DNA of 49,541 nt from Cryobacterium sp. M96 (lineage in GTDB: Bacteria > Actinomycetota > Actinomycetes > Actinomycetales > Microbacteriaceae). The first letter of the stretch is position 1, and each line of letters begins with the position of its first letter. The DNA lies in the NCBI RefSeq assembly GCF_002929845.1, contig NZ_PJJS01000032.1, forward strand, positions 1 through 49,541, read 5' to 3'. The notes under the pieces are model-generated. The model was not told where the DNA came from and did no database searches. It worked only from the letters and a program-made list of their open reading frames with translations. Positions 8,149-16,463 of this stretch are shown piece by piece. The position numbers and the translations under genes are program-made.

Positions 8149-9345
8149 ATGTCCATGTCTGAGAAGGAGTCGGTCTGGCCGTTGATCGGCTGTGAAGAAC
8201 GGCCGTGGCGAAGCGTCCAGGATGAGTATGGCTCACGAGCCCAGAAGCGTCTGGCGTCAGGTCCATACTTGGCGTCGGTGCCCGCGTTGATCTCTGATCT
8301 CGACATACCGTTCGACAGCGAGTTGCATGCGCTGACTGAAGAGGCCGCCAGCGAGCTTGCCCGCTTCGATGCAGAAGTGGGGCAAATCGCTGCACCATTT
8401 GCGTCCATTCTCCTTCGAGCCGAGAGTGCCTCCAGCTCCGAAATTGAGAACCTCACGAGCGGCGCTCGGCAGATCGCCTTGGCGGAGCTCGGTGAGCACG
8501 CCTCGAAGAATGCGCAGCTCATCGTCGGCAACGTCCGAGCGATGCAAGCGGCACTTGCCCTGTCTGAGTCGATCGACGGCAACGCCATCCTGGAGATGCA
8601 TCGCGCCCTCCTAGAGCAAAGCAATCCTGACATCGTCGGTCACTGGCGTGACCAGCAGGTCTGGATCGGTGGCGGGAGTTTTGGGCCGCACACCGCACAG
8701 CTTGTCCCGCCCCATCAGGACCGCGTCCCCGCGCTCATGGAGGACCTTGTTGCCTTCGCCAATCGAGCTGATCTTCCCGTGCTTGCCCAGACCGCGATCG
8801 CTCATGCGCAATTTGAAACAATCCACCCGTTCCCCGACGGAAATGGAAGGGTCGGTCGCGCACTCATCCAAGCGATGCTGCGTTCTGGAGGGCTCACTCG
8901 AAACGTTACTGTTCCGGTCTCCGCGGGGCTGCTTCACGACACCGGTCGATATTTCGATGCCCTGAGCGCATACCGGTCCGGGGATGTCGCCCCGATCATC
9001 CGTTCCATCGCGGAGGCGTCGTTCGCGGCGGTGCACAATGGTCGAATCCTCGTGGCTGACCTGGAAAGCGTGCAGGTGGAGTGGCGCGGGCGCATCAGCG
9101 CGAGACGAGATTCAGCGGTACACCGGCTCGTGGGTATTCTGCTTCGGCAACCCGTGATCGGCGCAGCCGCAGCCGCAGCTCAGCTCGGTATTTCGAGCGT
9201 CAATGCCCAGGTCGCTATCGACCGCCTTGTTGACGCCAACATTTTGACCCAAATCACAGACGGACGACGAAATCGAATTTGGCTAGCCAAGGACGTCGTT
9301 CAGGTCCTTGACGAGTTCGCCGCCCGAGCAAAGAGACACCGATAG
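8149..9345 (+). CDS. Fic-domain protein adenylyltransferase
   Basis: 398 residues. Fic enzymes transfer AMP, or another nucleotide part, from a nucleotide to a target protein. Seen: catalytic loop HPFPDGNGRVGR at about 225-236 with the essential His, Asp/Gly-Asn-Gly and Arg; an N-terminal inhibitory helix SSEIEN at about 96-101 matching (S/T)xxxE(G/N), so this is a class II, self-inhibited Fic protein; a Fic_N-like front end with RAQKRLASGPYLASVPALI; and a C-terminal winged-helix part, LGISSVNAQVAIDRLVDANI. A second ATG lies two codons downstream. No separate antitoxin gene is present, as expected with inhibition in cis. It lies alone in an AT-richer patch, so it may be acquired. Target unknown. 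Confidence 0.9.
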   Translation: MSMSEKESVWPLIGCEERPWRSVQDEYGSRAQKRLASGPYLASVPALISDLDIPFDSELHALTEEAASELARFDAEVGQIAAPFASILLRAESASSSEIENLTSGARQIALAELGEHASKNAQLIVGNVRAMQAALALSESIDGNAILEMHRALLEQSNPDIVGHWRDQQVWIGGGSFGPHTAQLVPPHQDRVPALMEDLVAFANRADLPVLAQTAIAHAQFETIHPFPDGNGRVGRALIQAMLRSGGLTRNVTVPVSAGLLHDTGRYFDALSAYRSGDVAPIIRSIAEASFAAVHNGRILVADLESVQVEWRGRISARRDSAVHRLVGILLRQPVIGAAAAAAQLGISSVNAQVAIDRLVDANILTQITDGRRNRIWLAKDVVQVLDEFAARAKRHR

Positions 9346-9348
9346 CAG

Positions 9349-9390
9349 AACGGTCTCCGCATCAACCTGCCAGCAGCCCGCTGGGAGATT
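9349..9390. repeat. 42-bp direct repeat, copy A
   Basis: Matches 10923-10964 at 37 of 42 positions in the same orientation. All five differences fall in the same codon phase. It lies just after the Fic stop and continues the frame of the dead GNAT gene on the minus strand. Confidence 0.7.
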
Positions 9391-9398
9391 GCGATATT

Positions 9399-9811
9399 GA
9401 ATCCCACTTTCAGTGCGACGATGCAGGACGCCGGGTTGTTGACCCTGTGGCCGAGCTCGAGCCGGAGCAAGTCGCGCCTTTCAAATGCCCAGCGGGTAGC
9501 CGAGGCGAGAGAGCATGAGGCAAGGCCTTGGCCTTGGCCTCGGCGGACACCCAGTAGTAGACCCTACCGGTGGCGTGTCGATGCTCCATGTTTTCGATGC
9601 CCACATTGCCGACAGCCTTGCCGTCGACGCTGATTGCGAAGTTGCGCACGGACGGGCTGGACGGGGCGAGCTGAAGTGCGATGAATTCCTGGCAGCGCTC
9701 GAGCGTTGACAGGTCGGTGTCGCCGACCTGGGTTGCGAGGTCATCGTTGGCACCGAAGGCGCGAAGCAGGTGCCCGGTGTCAGATTCGTCCCATGGGCGA
9801 AACTTCTGCAC
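9399..9811 (-). pseudogene. GNAT-family acetyltransferase, frameshifted
   Basis: From ATG 9811 the frame gives an acetyltransferase of the ribosomal-protein-N-acetyltransferase type: MQKFRPWDESDTGHLLRAFG, then FAISVDGKAVGNVGIENM and GRVYYWVSAEA. The acetyl-CoA loop (normally RGKGLA) reads AKAKAL, and the frame then breaks near 9510. The next frame continues correctly with SLASATRWAFERRDLLRLEL and GHRVNNPASCIVALKVGF before homology stops. One indel plus loss of the last 20-30 residues; the pantetheine-binding loop is also degraded. Dead gene. The sequence after the homology runs into the 42-bp repeat. Confidence 0.75.
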
Positions 9812-9999
9812 GGGATCGTCAGATCAAAGCGTCGGACAACGCCGAGGCTTCTTCCCCGAATTGGGCGGTGCGGATAGCGATTCTGAACAGTAGGGTCGGG
9901 CCTTGGGGCCGCGGTTGACGCGTCCAGTTGGGCGGGAACCTGACGAGGTGACACTCGACGACCGGCGGCTTTCGAAAAGGCGGATTTCAGGTTCCGCAC

Positions 10000-10455
10000 A
10001 TGACTGCAATAGAGATGAGTGCAGCGATGACAGCCAGCTGGGTCCGCCTCTCACTCTGGGTTGCCGCCCTGGTCGCATGGTCCGCGCTCATCCTCGTCGG
10101 GCTGGTCCTGTTGGGGACAGGTCTCGATAGAACGTTCTTTTTTGAGCCAACCGGTGGGGCTCTCGAACGCGATCGTGTGGGGAAGAATCTCATTCTTGTT
10201 GGTTCGGTCGCCCTCTTCGCTGCCGCGGTCTGGGCTCGGTCGATGCACGCTCCCATCTGGTCCTGCGCCCTCGTCGCAGCCCCGGCTGTCCTTGTCGGCG
10301 GCCTCACCTTGTTTTTCGGAGGTTCTCTGTTCCCACACCTCAGCGCTTTGGTGGCTTTCCCTGTTGCCCTCGCTGGCCTGGTTTGCGGGCTTGTCCTCGC
10401 CAGGCCACTGCTTCGCGCTGGCTCCGCGGGCCCTAGCGCGTCGGTTGACCGTTAG
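10000..10455 (+). CDS. Small four-helix membrane protein, function unknown
   Basis: 151 residues with four clear hydrophobic segments (about 14-36, 63-80, 88-107 and 112-134) separated by short polar loops. An FFFEPTGGALERDRVGKN loop lies between the first and second. I recognise no family. In-frame ATGs at 10000, 10015 and 10027 leave the start uncertain. It converges with another small membrane-protein gene, their stops overlapping by four bases (10452-10455). Both sit between the two copies of the 42-bp repeat. Codon use looks normal for the window. Confidence 0.6.
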   Translation: MTAIEMSAAMTASWVRLSLWVAALVAWSALILVGLVLLGTGLDRTFFFEPTGGALERDRVGKNLILVGSVALFAAAVWARSMHAPIWSCALVAAPAVLVGGLTLFFGGSLFPHLSALVAFPVALAGLVCGLVLARPLLRAGSAGPSASVDR

Positions 10456-10847
10456 GGATCAGACTGAGCTTTCGCCCGCCGTCGTCGAGTGCTAAAAACT
10501 ATCCATCTGAAGACGGCAGCGTTAATGGCAGCCAAGAGAAAGAATCCCAAGTAGTACAACGCCGCGCTCATGGTCAATGCTCCGACGGCGAAATCTTCTG
10601 GCCCCGACACTTGCGATGAACCCAGTGAACCGACGACATAGTACGCAGTAGATAACGGCAACGTCAGTACCACGATGAGCAGAACCATCGCTTCGGGTGC
10701 GGCCGTCCCGCCGCCCAGTTCGAAGGCGCGCATCACGGACACTGCCGCAATGAGCCCGGCGACTGACACTAGGTAGGCGCCCATCGACCCCGCGGCCCAG
10801 GAGGGTAGGCGGTGGTTCCCTGTCGGCCTTACACGGTCGGTCGTCAT
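10452..10847 (-). CDS. Small four-helix membrane protein, function unknown
   Basis: 131 residues: a short basic N-terminus, then hydrophobic segments at about 17-40, 52-72, 86-110 and a last helix with FFLLAAINAAVFRWIVFS, ending in a strongly basic tail (TRRRRAKAQ) that would face the cytoplasm. No known family recognised. It converges on the neighbouring membrane-protein gene with a four-base stop overlap. There is no obvious SD motif before ATG 10847. Considered real because of its clean membrane topology and codon pattern. Confidence 0.55.
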   Translation of the reverse strand: MTTDRVRPTGNHRLPSWAAGSMGAYLVSVAGLIAAVSVMRAFELGGGTAAPEAMVLLIVVLTLPLSTAYYVVGSLGSSQVSGPEDFAVGALTMSAALYYLGFFLLAAINAAVFRWIVFSTRRRRAKAQSDP

Positions 10848-10922
10848 TTCCGAAAGCTACAGGCCTCGCCCAACTTCGGGCAACAAGGACCGTTTCGACG
10901 TCTCGGGGAAAGGGCCTTTGGA

Positions 10923-10964
10923 AACGGTCTCCGCATGAATCTCCCAGCAGCCCGTTGAGAGATT
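10923..10964. repeat. 42-bp direct repeat, copy B
   Basis: Second copy of the 9349-9390 segment, in the same orientation and 1574 bases away. Read on the minus strand, both copies encode ISQRAAGR-x-MRRPF with four silent changes and one Leu/Phe change. Confidence 0.7.
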
Positions 10965-11030
10965 TTGCCGTGGAGGCCAGTGCCGTTAACCGCGGAATTC
11001 GTTCGCGAACTGGGGACACCGATCGATTTC

Positions 11031-11046
11031 TACTGTGTTCACAGTA
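11031..11046. promoter_or_regulatory. Perfect 16-bp palindrome, candidate operator
   Basis: TACTGTG-TT-CACAGTA, with perfect 7-base arms, lies in the gap between the PI-PLC-like gene and the small membrane protein. It looks like a TetR- or GntR-type site, but no regulator gene adjoins it; it may be left over from a lost gene. Confidence 0.4.
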
Positions 11047-11083
11047 CTTCTTTCAGGTCCAGGCGAGTGGATGGCGATTTCCG

Positions 11084-11926
11084 CTAGCTCCGGCTCCCCA
11101 GGAACTTCTCCAGCGCGGCGAGGTCATCGGTATTTATGTGGTCAACGCCGGCCTCGTGCAGCTCAGTCCAGATCGCTTCGCGGGCTTCGCTCGGAACATC
11201 GAGGGTCCCCCAGAAACGGACGCGGTAGCCCTGAGAGTGCGCCGACTGCACGTATTCGCGCAGCTTGACCTTTTCGCTTTCCGGCATCGGACCGACGCCC
11301 TGCCACACGAATAGCTTGTTCCAATTCTCACTGACCAGCGGCATGAGATCGGCTGGTATTCCAGATGTCAAGTCGCCGGAGCGGCCGTCATAGAAAGCCA
11401 ATCGTGAGTCAAGATTTTGCATGGATTTTAGAGGGCGGTTGCCGCTGACCACGGCGACAACCGGTCCGGATTTGATTTTGCCGTTCGTGTACTTGGTCAT
11501 GATCGAGCGATGCTCAGCCAGGTCTTCCTCGATCGCAGCGTAGGTACTCTCGCCGTCACTCTTTATGTCGATCAGAAGTTGGAAGCTGCCATCCCAGCCA
11601 GAGTAGACACTGCCAGCACGGCCGTCCACGAGGCGGTCGAGCGGATCCAGGTAGAGGCTTTCGAGAGTAACCCCCGCCTGGACATCCTCGAGATCGTGAG
11701 CGACGAGAAGCTCGCCATCTACGAGCCAAACATCGGCTTCCACACTGGTGAATCCGTGCTCGAGGGCATCAAATAACGGACGCTCATGCTCATAGTCATT
11801 GTGCGCGTGGGCGGCATCCTGCGGTTCGCCGGGCACGATGTCGGCCTGTGATGGTGCGGCCGCGCCGGTGACGGTAGCGAGGCCGACGAGGGTAACGAGA
11901 ACCAAAGCGGAATTTTTGACGATCAT
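11084..11926 (-). CDS. Secreted PI-PLC/GDPD-like phosphodiesterase (AIM6-type)
   Basis: 280 residues with a Sec signal peptide (basic MIVKNS, hydrophobic core, AAAPSQA cleavage region). The mature part starts with AHAHNDYEHERPLFDALEHG and FTSVEADVWLVDGELLVAHD, the catalytic TIM-barrel start of the AIM6-like branch of phosphatidylinositol-specific phospholipase C and glycerophosphodiester phosphodiesterases. The two His, the Asn and the Glu/Asp pair needed for metal and phosphate binding are present. Later strands include LLIDIKSDGESTYAAIEEDL and, near the end, RVRFWGTLD and DHINTDDLAALEKFL. Probably acts outside the membrane on a phosphodiester lipid or head group; the true substrate is unknown. 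Intact, single gene. Confidence 0.8.
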   Translation of the reverse strand: MIVKNSALVLVTLVGLATVTGAAAPSQADIVPGEPQDAAHAHNDYEHERPLFDALEHGFTSVEADVWLVDGELLVAHDLEDVQAGVTLESLYLDPLDRLVDGRAGSVYSGWDGSFQLLIDIKSDGESTYAAIEEDLAEHRSIMTKYTNGKIKSGPVVAVVSGNRPLKSMQNLDSRLAFYDGRSGDLTSGIPADLMPLVSENWNKLFVWQGVGPMPESEKVKLREYVQSAHSQGYRVRFWGTLDVPSEAREAIWTELHEAGVDHINTDDLAALEKFLGSRS

Positions 11927-12731
11927 GGAAGTCCATTTCTACGAAGTGTGTTCCGCCGAGAAAGTCCCGTCGAAATAAGATTGACCGCGTTATCGGCTCC
12001 ACGCGTGTTCCAGTGCACAAGCTGGTTCGGTTTCGAATGCGCAACGGCTACAGTTCTATCGCCGTCGGGTTAAGTGCTGGCGCCGGTCGAACCAACGCAC
12101 CATGAACGGTCTGGGCCTGCGTGACCTTCTGCTCGCGTAAGAATCACGCTCCTAGCTCCACCAGTCCGTCCTCGCGTCGCGCTGGCAGATTCGGTATTCA
12201 CTGGAGGGCCACCGGGTTGGTTCTAACAGTCGAATAGTCGCAGCGCTGGCATACCTTGTCATGCTTGCCGCGCTGACTTCAGGTGTTGTCAGCGCTGACT
12301 GTGCGGGCTCTGCCATCGAGCCGGATCGTATTGCCGTGCGGGACGATCCACTGGGTCTGCTGTGTCCGAATGGCACTCCGATACAGATCACAGCCTCGGA
12401 GTTATATCGAGTGACTCGCTCGATAGTCGTGTCGCGCCGAACTGCGCGCAGTCGAGCGCGCTCGCCTGCGAACGGCACGGTCCGCCAGGCTGCCCGCAAG
12501 CCGGACCTTAAGCGCACTCGGGCCCGGAATTCGGGGCCAGAAGCAAACGCATCCGGGCGGAGCGCCCGGATAGTCCGCCCGGTGAGGATTCGCACTTGAG
12601 GGCGTCGACCGCAACAAACCCCAGCGGCAGGAAACCCCTGCCACGAGATGTCCTGGCGTGTCGTAGACGACCTGGCGCACGCCTCGACCCCAGGCGGCAC
12701 CACAGCAGGGTCGAGGCCGTTTGCGGCTCGG
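11927..12731. other. 805-base stretch without a supported gene
   Basis: No conserved gene seen. A plus-strand frame through 12240-12599 starts with a hydrophobic signal-like run (AALAYLVMLAALTSGVVSA) but lacks a good start and becomes arginine-rich and unconvincing. A strong hairpin lies at 12553-12573. The minus strand has an open frame (12703-12152) that I judge to be noise. Possibly another decayed locus. Confidence 0.45.
12553..12573 (-). terminator. Hairpin downstream of the bkd operon
   Basis: ATCCGGGCG-GAG-CGCCCGGAT forms a perfect 9-bp stem with a three-base loop, 158 bases after the E2 stop. No T tract on either side, so termination of the operon is only possible. Confidence 0.35.
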
Positions 12732-14171
12732 TCAAAGGTCGGCGAGCATGCTCACAGGGTTCTCGATGCAGCGTGCGATGTAGGTGAGGAAACCGGCGGC
12801 GGTGCCTCCGTCACAGACCCGGTGGTCGAAGACCAGCGACAGCTCGACCACAGTGCGCACCGCGAGGGTGTGATCGACCACCCAGGGGCGCTCAATCATC
12901 CGTCCGATGCCCAGAATGGCGGCCTCGGGGTGGTTGATGATCGCGGCTGACCCGTCGACACCCAGAGCACCGAAGTTGTTCAGGGTGAAGGTGCCGCCGC
13001 TGAGTCGAGATGGGGGAAACGAGCCATCCGTTGCCTGGGTCACGATACCGGCGATCGCATCCCGGAGTTCGCGGGTGGTCAGTGAGTGGGCGTCGTGAAC
13101 GACCGGCACCATCAGCCCCCGCGGGGTCTGAGCGGCAAGCCCGAGGTTGATGGCACCGCGTTGGAGGATCTCCTGGCTGGCCGTGTCGACTGAGGAGTTC
13201 AACAGCGGAAACCGGCGCAGTCCGGCGACCGTGAACCGGGCGATCAGCGCGGTCACGCTGAAGCGTTCGCCTGTGGCGTCGAAGAGACGGTCCCGCGCGG
13301 CGAAGAGCTCGGTGGCGTCCACATCGAGCCAGACGGTTGCCTCGGGGATTTCCCGGCGCGAGGTGGTCATCCGCTCCGACACCACCCTGCGTAGGCCGGT
13401 GATCGGGATCCGGATGTCGTCGGTGGGCGCGGCCCGGGTTCCGACCGGCTCCGCCACGGGTGCAGGTTGGGCCTGTGCCGCGGGCTCGACCACCGGTGTG
13501 GACTCAACCGCTGCGGCCCGTTCCCGGATTGCCGATTCCACGTCCCGGCGCAGCACCAGCGCGTTGCTCCCACTGCCGATTAGCAGGGTCGCGTCGAGGC
13601 CGTTTTCGCGGGCCAGACGCCGCACCAGCGGTGAGACCACCGGGGAGCGGCCGGCCGGGTAAGACGGAGAGGTCGGAGCCGTTACCGGGGTGGCCGTAGT
13701 CACCTCGGAGACCGGTTCGACGATTGCCGCGACGACCGGAGCCGCTGAGCCGGGTCGCACGCCGAAGCGCGCAGTGGCAGGGCGCCGCACGGGACCCGTG
13801 TTCTCCCTCGTGCCGTAGCCGATGAGCACAGCACCGGATGCCGACCCGTCGACCTCCGCGACCGGAACCCCGGCTGCCATCGCTGCGGGCTTAACAGCAG
13901 TCCGAGCGGTCGGCCGTGCGGCCTCGGCCTCGGCGGCATCCGTCACTGTCAGCAGCACCTGCCCGGCGTGAATGATCTGGCCGGCGACCCCGTTCAGGGC
14001 CTCGACCACACCGCCGAACGGCGACGGCAACTCCACGATGGACTTGGCCGATTCGACCTCCACCACGGGCTGGTCGATGGTGATGGTGTCGCCCACGGCG
14101 ACCAGCCAGGAGACGATTTCGGCTTCGGTGAGTCCTTCGCCGAGGTCGGGCAGGATGAAATTCTGATCCAT
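12732..14171 (-). CDS. bkdC: Branched-chain 2-oxoacid dehydrogenase E2 (dihydrolipoyl acyltransferase)
   Basis: About 479 residues from ATG 14171, which overlaps the E1beta stop by one base (TGATG). Domains: lipoyl domain at 3-80 with VEVESAKSIVELPSPFGGVV carrying the lipoylated lysine; peripheral-subunit-binding domain around 180-220 (VVSPLVRRLARENGLDATLL); catalytic acyltransferase domain at about 250-479 ending in SLVFDHRVCDGG, where His and Asp are the active-site pair. Ala/Pro-rich linkers lie between them. The context with E1alpha and E1beta points to 2-oxoisovalerate-type substrates from valine, leucine and isoleucine. No E3 gene is present, so a shared E3 is likely encoded elsewhere. 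Intact. Confidence 0.93.
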   Translation of the reverse strand: MDQNFILPDLGEGLTEAEIVSWLVAVGDTITIDQPVVEVESAKSIVELPSPFGGVVEALNGVAGQIIHAGQVLLTVTDAAEAEAARPTARTAVKPAAMAAGVPVAEVDGSASGAVLIGYGTRENTGPVRRPATARFGVRPGSAAPVVAAIVEPVSEVTTATPVTAPTSPSYPAGRSPVVSPLVRRLARENGLDATLLIGSGSNALVLRRDVESAIRERAAAVESTPVVEPAAQAQPAPVAEPVGTRAAPTDDIRIPITGLRRVVSERMTTSRREIPEATVWLDVDATELFAARDRLFDATGERFSVTALIARFTVAGLRRFPLLNSSVDTASQEILQRGAINLGLAAQTPRGLMVPVVHDAHSLTTRELRDAIAGIVTQATDGSFPPSRLSGGTFTLNNFGALGVDGSAAIINHPEAAILGIGRMIERPWVVDHTLAVRTVVELSLVFDHRVCDGGTAAGFLTYIARCIENPVSMLADL

Positions 14172-15184
14172 CAGTTCCACTCCCAGGTTCCGAGGGCGGT
14201 CAGGATGCGGTCGGGAGTGGGCAGAAAGTATTGCTCGAGCTTGGGGGAGGGATAGGGGATATCGAAACCCGTGATCCGCAGGATCGGCGCTGCCAGGTGG
14301 TAGAAGTTGCGCTCGGTCAGCCGGGCGGCGACCTCGGCCCCGTAGCCGCCGAACTGCGCCGCCTCGTGCAGCACAGCGGCGCGGGAGGTCTTCCGCAGGG
14401 AGGCGCCCACCGTCTCGTCGTCGAACGGGGAGAGGCTGCGCAGGTCGATCACCTCGATCGAGAGCCCCTCGGCGACGGCCAGCTCGGCCGTCGCGAGGGC
14501 CGTTTTCACGGTCGGACCGTAGGCGATCAGCGTGACATCGGTGCCCTCCCGCAGCACGACCGCAGTGGTCATCGGCGCGGTGCGCACAGGCAGGCTGAGC
14601 TCGGCTTTGGCCCAGTACCGGCTCTTGGGTTCGAGGAAAATGACCGGGTCGTCACAAGCAATGGCCTCGCGGAGCATTGAGTAGGCATCCGCCGGATTCG
14701 ATGGCGAGACCACTGTGAGGCCGGGCGTGGCCGTCCAGTAGGCCTCGGAGGAATCGGAGTGGTGTTCCACACCCCCGATGTCGCCGGCGTAGGGGATCCG
14801 GATCACAAGGGGCAGCTGGATGCGCCCACGGGTGCGGTTGCGCATCTTGGCCACGTGCGAAACGATCTGCTCGAACGCCGGGTAGCTGAACGCGTCGAAC
14901 TGCATCTCGACCACCGGGCGCAGGCCGTACATGGCCATGCCGATCGCGGTGCCCACAATCCCCGATTCGGCCAGCGGCGAGTCGCTCACGCGGCTCTCCC
15001 CGAATTCGGCGTACAGCCCGTCGGTCACACGGAAGACGCCGCCGAGCGGGCCGACATCCTCACCGAACAGGACGACCGTCGGATCGTTGCGCATCGCGTC
15101 CTGGATCGCGGCGTTCAACGCCGCTGCCATGGTGAGAGTGACCGGTGCGCGCAGGGGCGTCGGTGCGGTGTCGGGGAGCGTCAT
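14171..15184 (-). CDS. bkdB: Branched-chain 2-oxoacid dehydrogenase E1 beta subunit
   Basis: 337 residues, standard length. Seen: VVLFGEDVGPLGGVFRVTDG (thiamine-diphosphate half-site with the Glu), DSPLAESGIVGTAIGMAMYG, RIPYAGDIGGVEHHSDSSEA, DPVIFLEPKSRYW and the C-terminal transketolase-like AAVLHEAAQFGGYGAEVAA. Its ATG overlaps the E1alpha stop (ATGA, 15181-15184) and its stop overlaps the E2 start, so the three subunits are translationally coupled. Works with E1alpha as an alpha2beta2 tetramer to decarboxylate 2-oxoacids and pass the acyl group to the E2 lipoyl arm. Confidence 0.93.
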   Translation of the reverse strand: MTLPDTAPTPLRAPVTLTMAAALNAAIQDAMRNDPTVVLFGEDVGPLGGVFRVTDGLYAEFGESRVSDSPLAESGIVGTAIGMAMYGLRPVVEMQFDAFSYPAFEQIVSHVAKMRNRTRGRIQLPLVIRIPYAGDIGGVEHHSDSSEAYWTATPGLTVVSPSNPADAYSMLREAIACDDPVIFLEPKSRYWAKAELSLPVRTAPMTTAVVLREGTDVTLIAYGPTVKTALATAELAVAEGLSIEVIDLRSLSPFDDETVGASLRKTSRAAVLHEAAQFGGYGAEVAARLTERNFYHLAAPILRITGFDIPYPSPKLEQYFLPTPDRILTALGTWEWN

Positions 15185-16353
15185 GAGTTGACTCCTGAGT
15201 GAGCGGCGACGGATGCTGCGACGGCGTGTTCGGCGTGTTCGGCGTGCTCGGCGTGCTCGTCAAGCTCAGCTGCGAGGAAGGCTCGTTGTTCCGCCAGGGC
15301 GGCGCGCGGGGTCGAGTAGACGTGGTCGAACAGCTCCAGCGGATCCACTGGGGCGGACCGGGTCATGCATTCGCGGGTGTCCGCCGCCAGATCCTCGGCC
15401 TCGGCACGGATGTCCGCACGCTCCGCGTCGCTCAGCGCACCGATCTCGCACAGGTAGGTGTCCAGGCGGGTGATCGGGTCGCGGCGTCGCCAGATCTCCA
15501 GATCCCCGGGATCGCGGTAGCGGCTCGGGTCGTCGGAGTTCGTGTGTGCCTCCATCCGATAGGTCAGACCCTCGATCAGGGTCGGGCCGTGGCCGGCGCG
15601 GGCGTTCTCCACTGCCGACGAGGTGACCGCGTACATTGCGGCGACGTCGTTGCCGTCAACGAAGTAGCCGGGCATCCCGTAGCCGATGGCCTTGTCGGCG
15701 ATGGTGCGGCAGCGCATCTGCTTGTCCAGCGGCACGCTGATCGCGTACTGGTTGTTCTGCACCACGAAGACGACCGGGGCCTGCCAGACGGCAGCAAAGT
15801 TGAACGCCTCGTGGGCGTCGCCCTCGCTGGTGGCGCCGTCGCCGAGCAGAGTCAGTGCGACGGTGCGCTCCCGTTTGAGCTTGGACGCGGTCGCGAGCCC
15901 CACGGCGTGCAGCGCCTGGGTAGCCAGAGGGGTGGCCTGCGGGGCGATCCGGTGGGCGTTCTGGTCGTAGCCGCTGTGCCAGTCCCCGCGGAACGAGGCC
16001 AGGATGTGCTCGGGCGGCACGCCGCGGGTCAGTAGGGCGATGCTGTCCCGGTAGGTGGGGAAGAGCCAGTCCTCGGCGCCGAGGGCGGCGACCGCGGCGA
16101 TCTCGCAGGCCTCCTGGCCGAGAGCTGACGGGTACGTCGCCAGGCGTCCCTGCCGGGTCAGCGCGGTGACCTGCACGTCGAACCGGCGGGCGACGACCAT
16201 GCGCCGGTAGAGATTGAGCAGTGTGGCCGGGTCCGGCAGGGCAAACCCGCCTGCCTCATCGAGTGGCGCGGCGCGACCGGTGTCATCGATCAGGCGGAGG
16301 GGACGCGGCGCGGCGAGGGGGCTCTCAACCAGGCTCTCGACATTGAGGCTCAT
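15181..16353 (-). CDS. bkdA: Branched-chain 2-oxoacid dehydrogenase E1 alpha subunit
   Basis: About 390 residues from ATG 16353 (an alternative ATG is at 16371; neither has a strong SD sequence). The thiamine diphosphate motif is clear: LLGDGATSEGDAHEAFNFAA followed by QNNQYAIS. Also YPSALGQEACEIAAVAALG, PTYRDSIALLTRGV and the phosphorylation-loop-like YRMEAHTNSDDPSRYRDP. The C-terminus ends in a run of EHA triplets coded by a 9-bp tandem repeat. First structural gene of the bkd operon, behind an Lrp/AsnC regulator 110 bases upstream. Catalyses the thiamine-dependent decarboxylation step together with E1beta. Confidence 0.93.
   Translation of the reverse strand: MSLNVESLVESPLAAPRPLRLIDDTGRAAPLDEAGGFALPDPATLLNLYRRMVVARRFDVQVTALTRQGRLATYPSALGQEACEIAAVAALGAEDWLFPTYRDSIALLTRGVPPEHILASFRGDWHSGYDQNAHRIAPQATPLATQALHAVGLATASKLKRERTVALTLLGDGATSEGDAHEAFNFAAVWQAPVVFVVQNNQYAISVPLDKQMRCRTIADKAIGYGMPGYFVDGNDVAAMYAVTSSAVENARAGHGPTLIEGLTYRMEAHTNSDDPSRYRDPGDLEIWRRRDPITRLDTYLCEIGALSDAERADIRAEAEDLAADTRECMTRSAPVDPLELFDHVYSTPRAALAEQRAFLAAELDEHAEHAEHAEHAVAASVAAHSGVNS
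15223..15258 (-). repeat. 9-bp tandem repeat (four units) in the E1alpha 3' end
   Basis: Four head-to-tail units GGCGTGTTC, GGCGTGTTC, GGCGTGCTC and GGCGTGCTC on the plus strand; the gene reads them as (E-H-A) repeats. In frame, so changes in copy number would only alter tail length. Confidence 0.85.
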
Positions 16354-16463
16354 GTCGCAATGGTGGGGCATCTCCGCGCCGTCGACGGTGCCCCGGCGAC
16401 GGATACGAACGATTGGTCCGAAGCGGCGTCGCGCCGGGCCATTCGTCCGCGGAAAACGACCGT

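Noticed and set aside
12261..12599. Plus-strand frame with a signal-like hydrophobic start
   Set aside because: The hydrophobic run begins before the ATG, there is no SD, and the second half becomes basic and low in complexity; kept only as part of the gene-poor stretch.
12152..12703. 183-codon minus-strand frame between the bkd operon and the phosphodiesterase gene
   Set aside because: Arginine/serine-rich with no domain, no start signal and no stable codon pattern.
12590..12720. Possible tRNA 3' end on the minus strand (TGCGAATCCTCACCGGG)
   Set aside because: Looks like a T-arm at first sight, but I could not fold an acceptor stem, D-arm or anticodon arm upstream.
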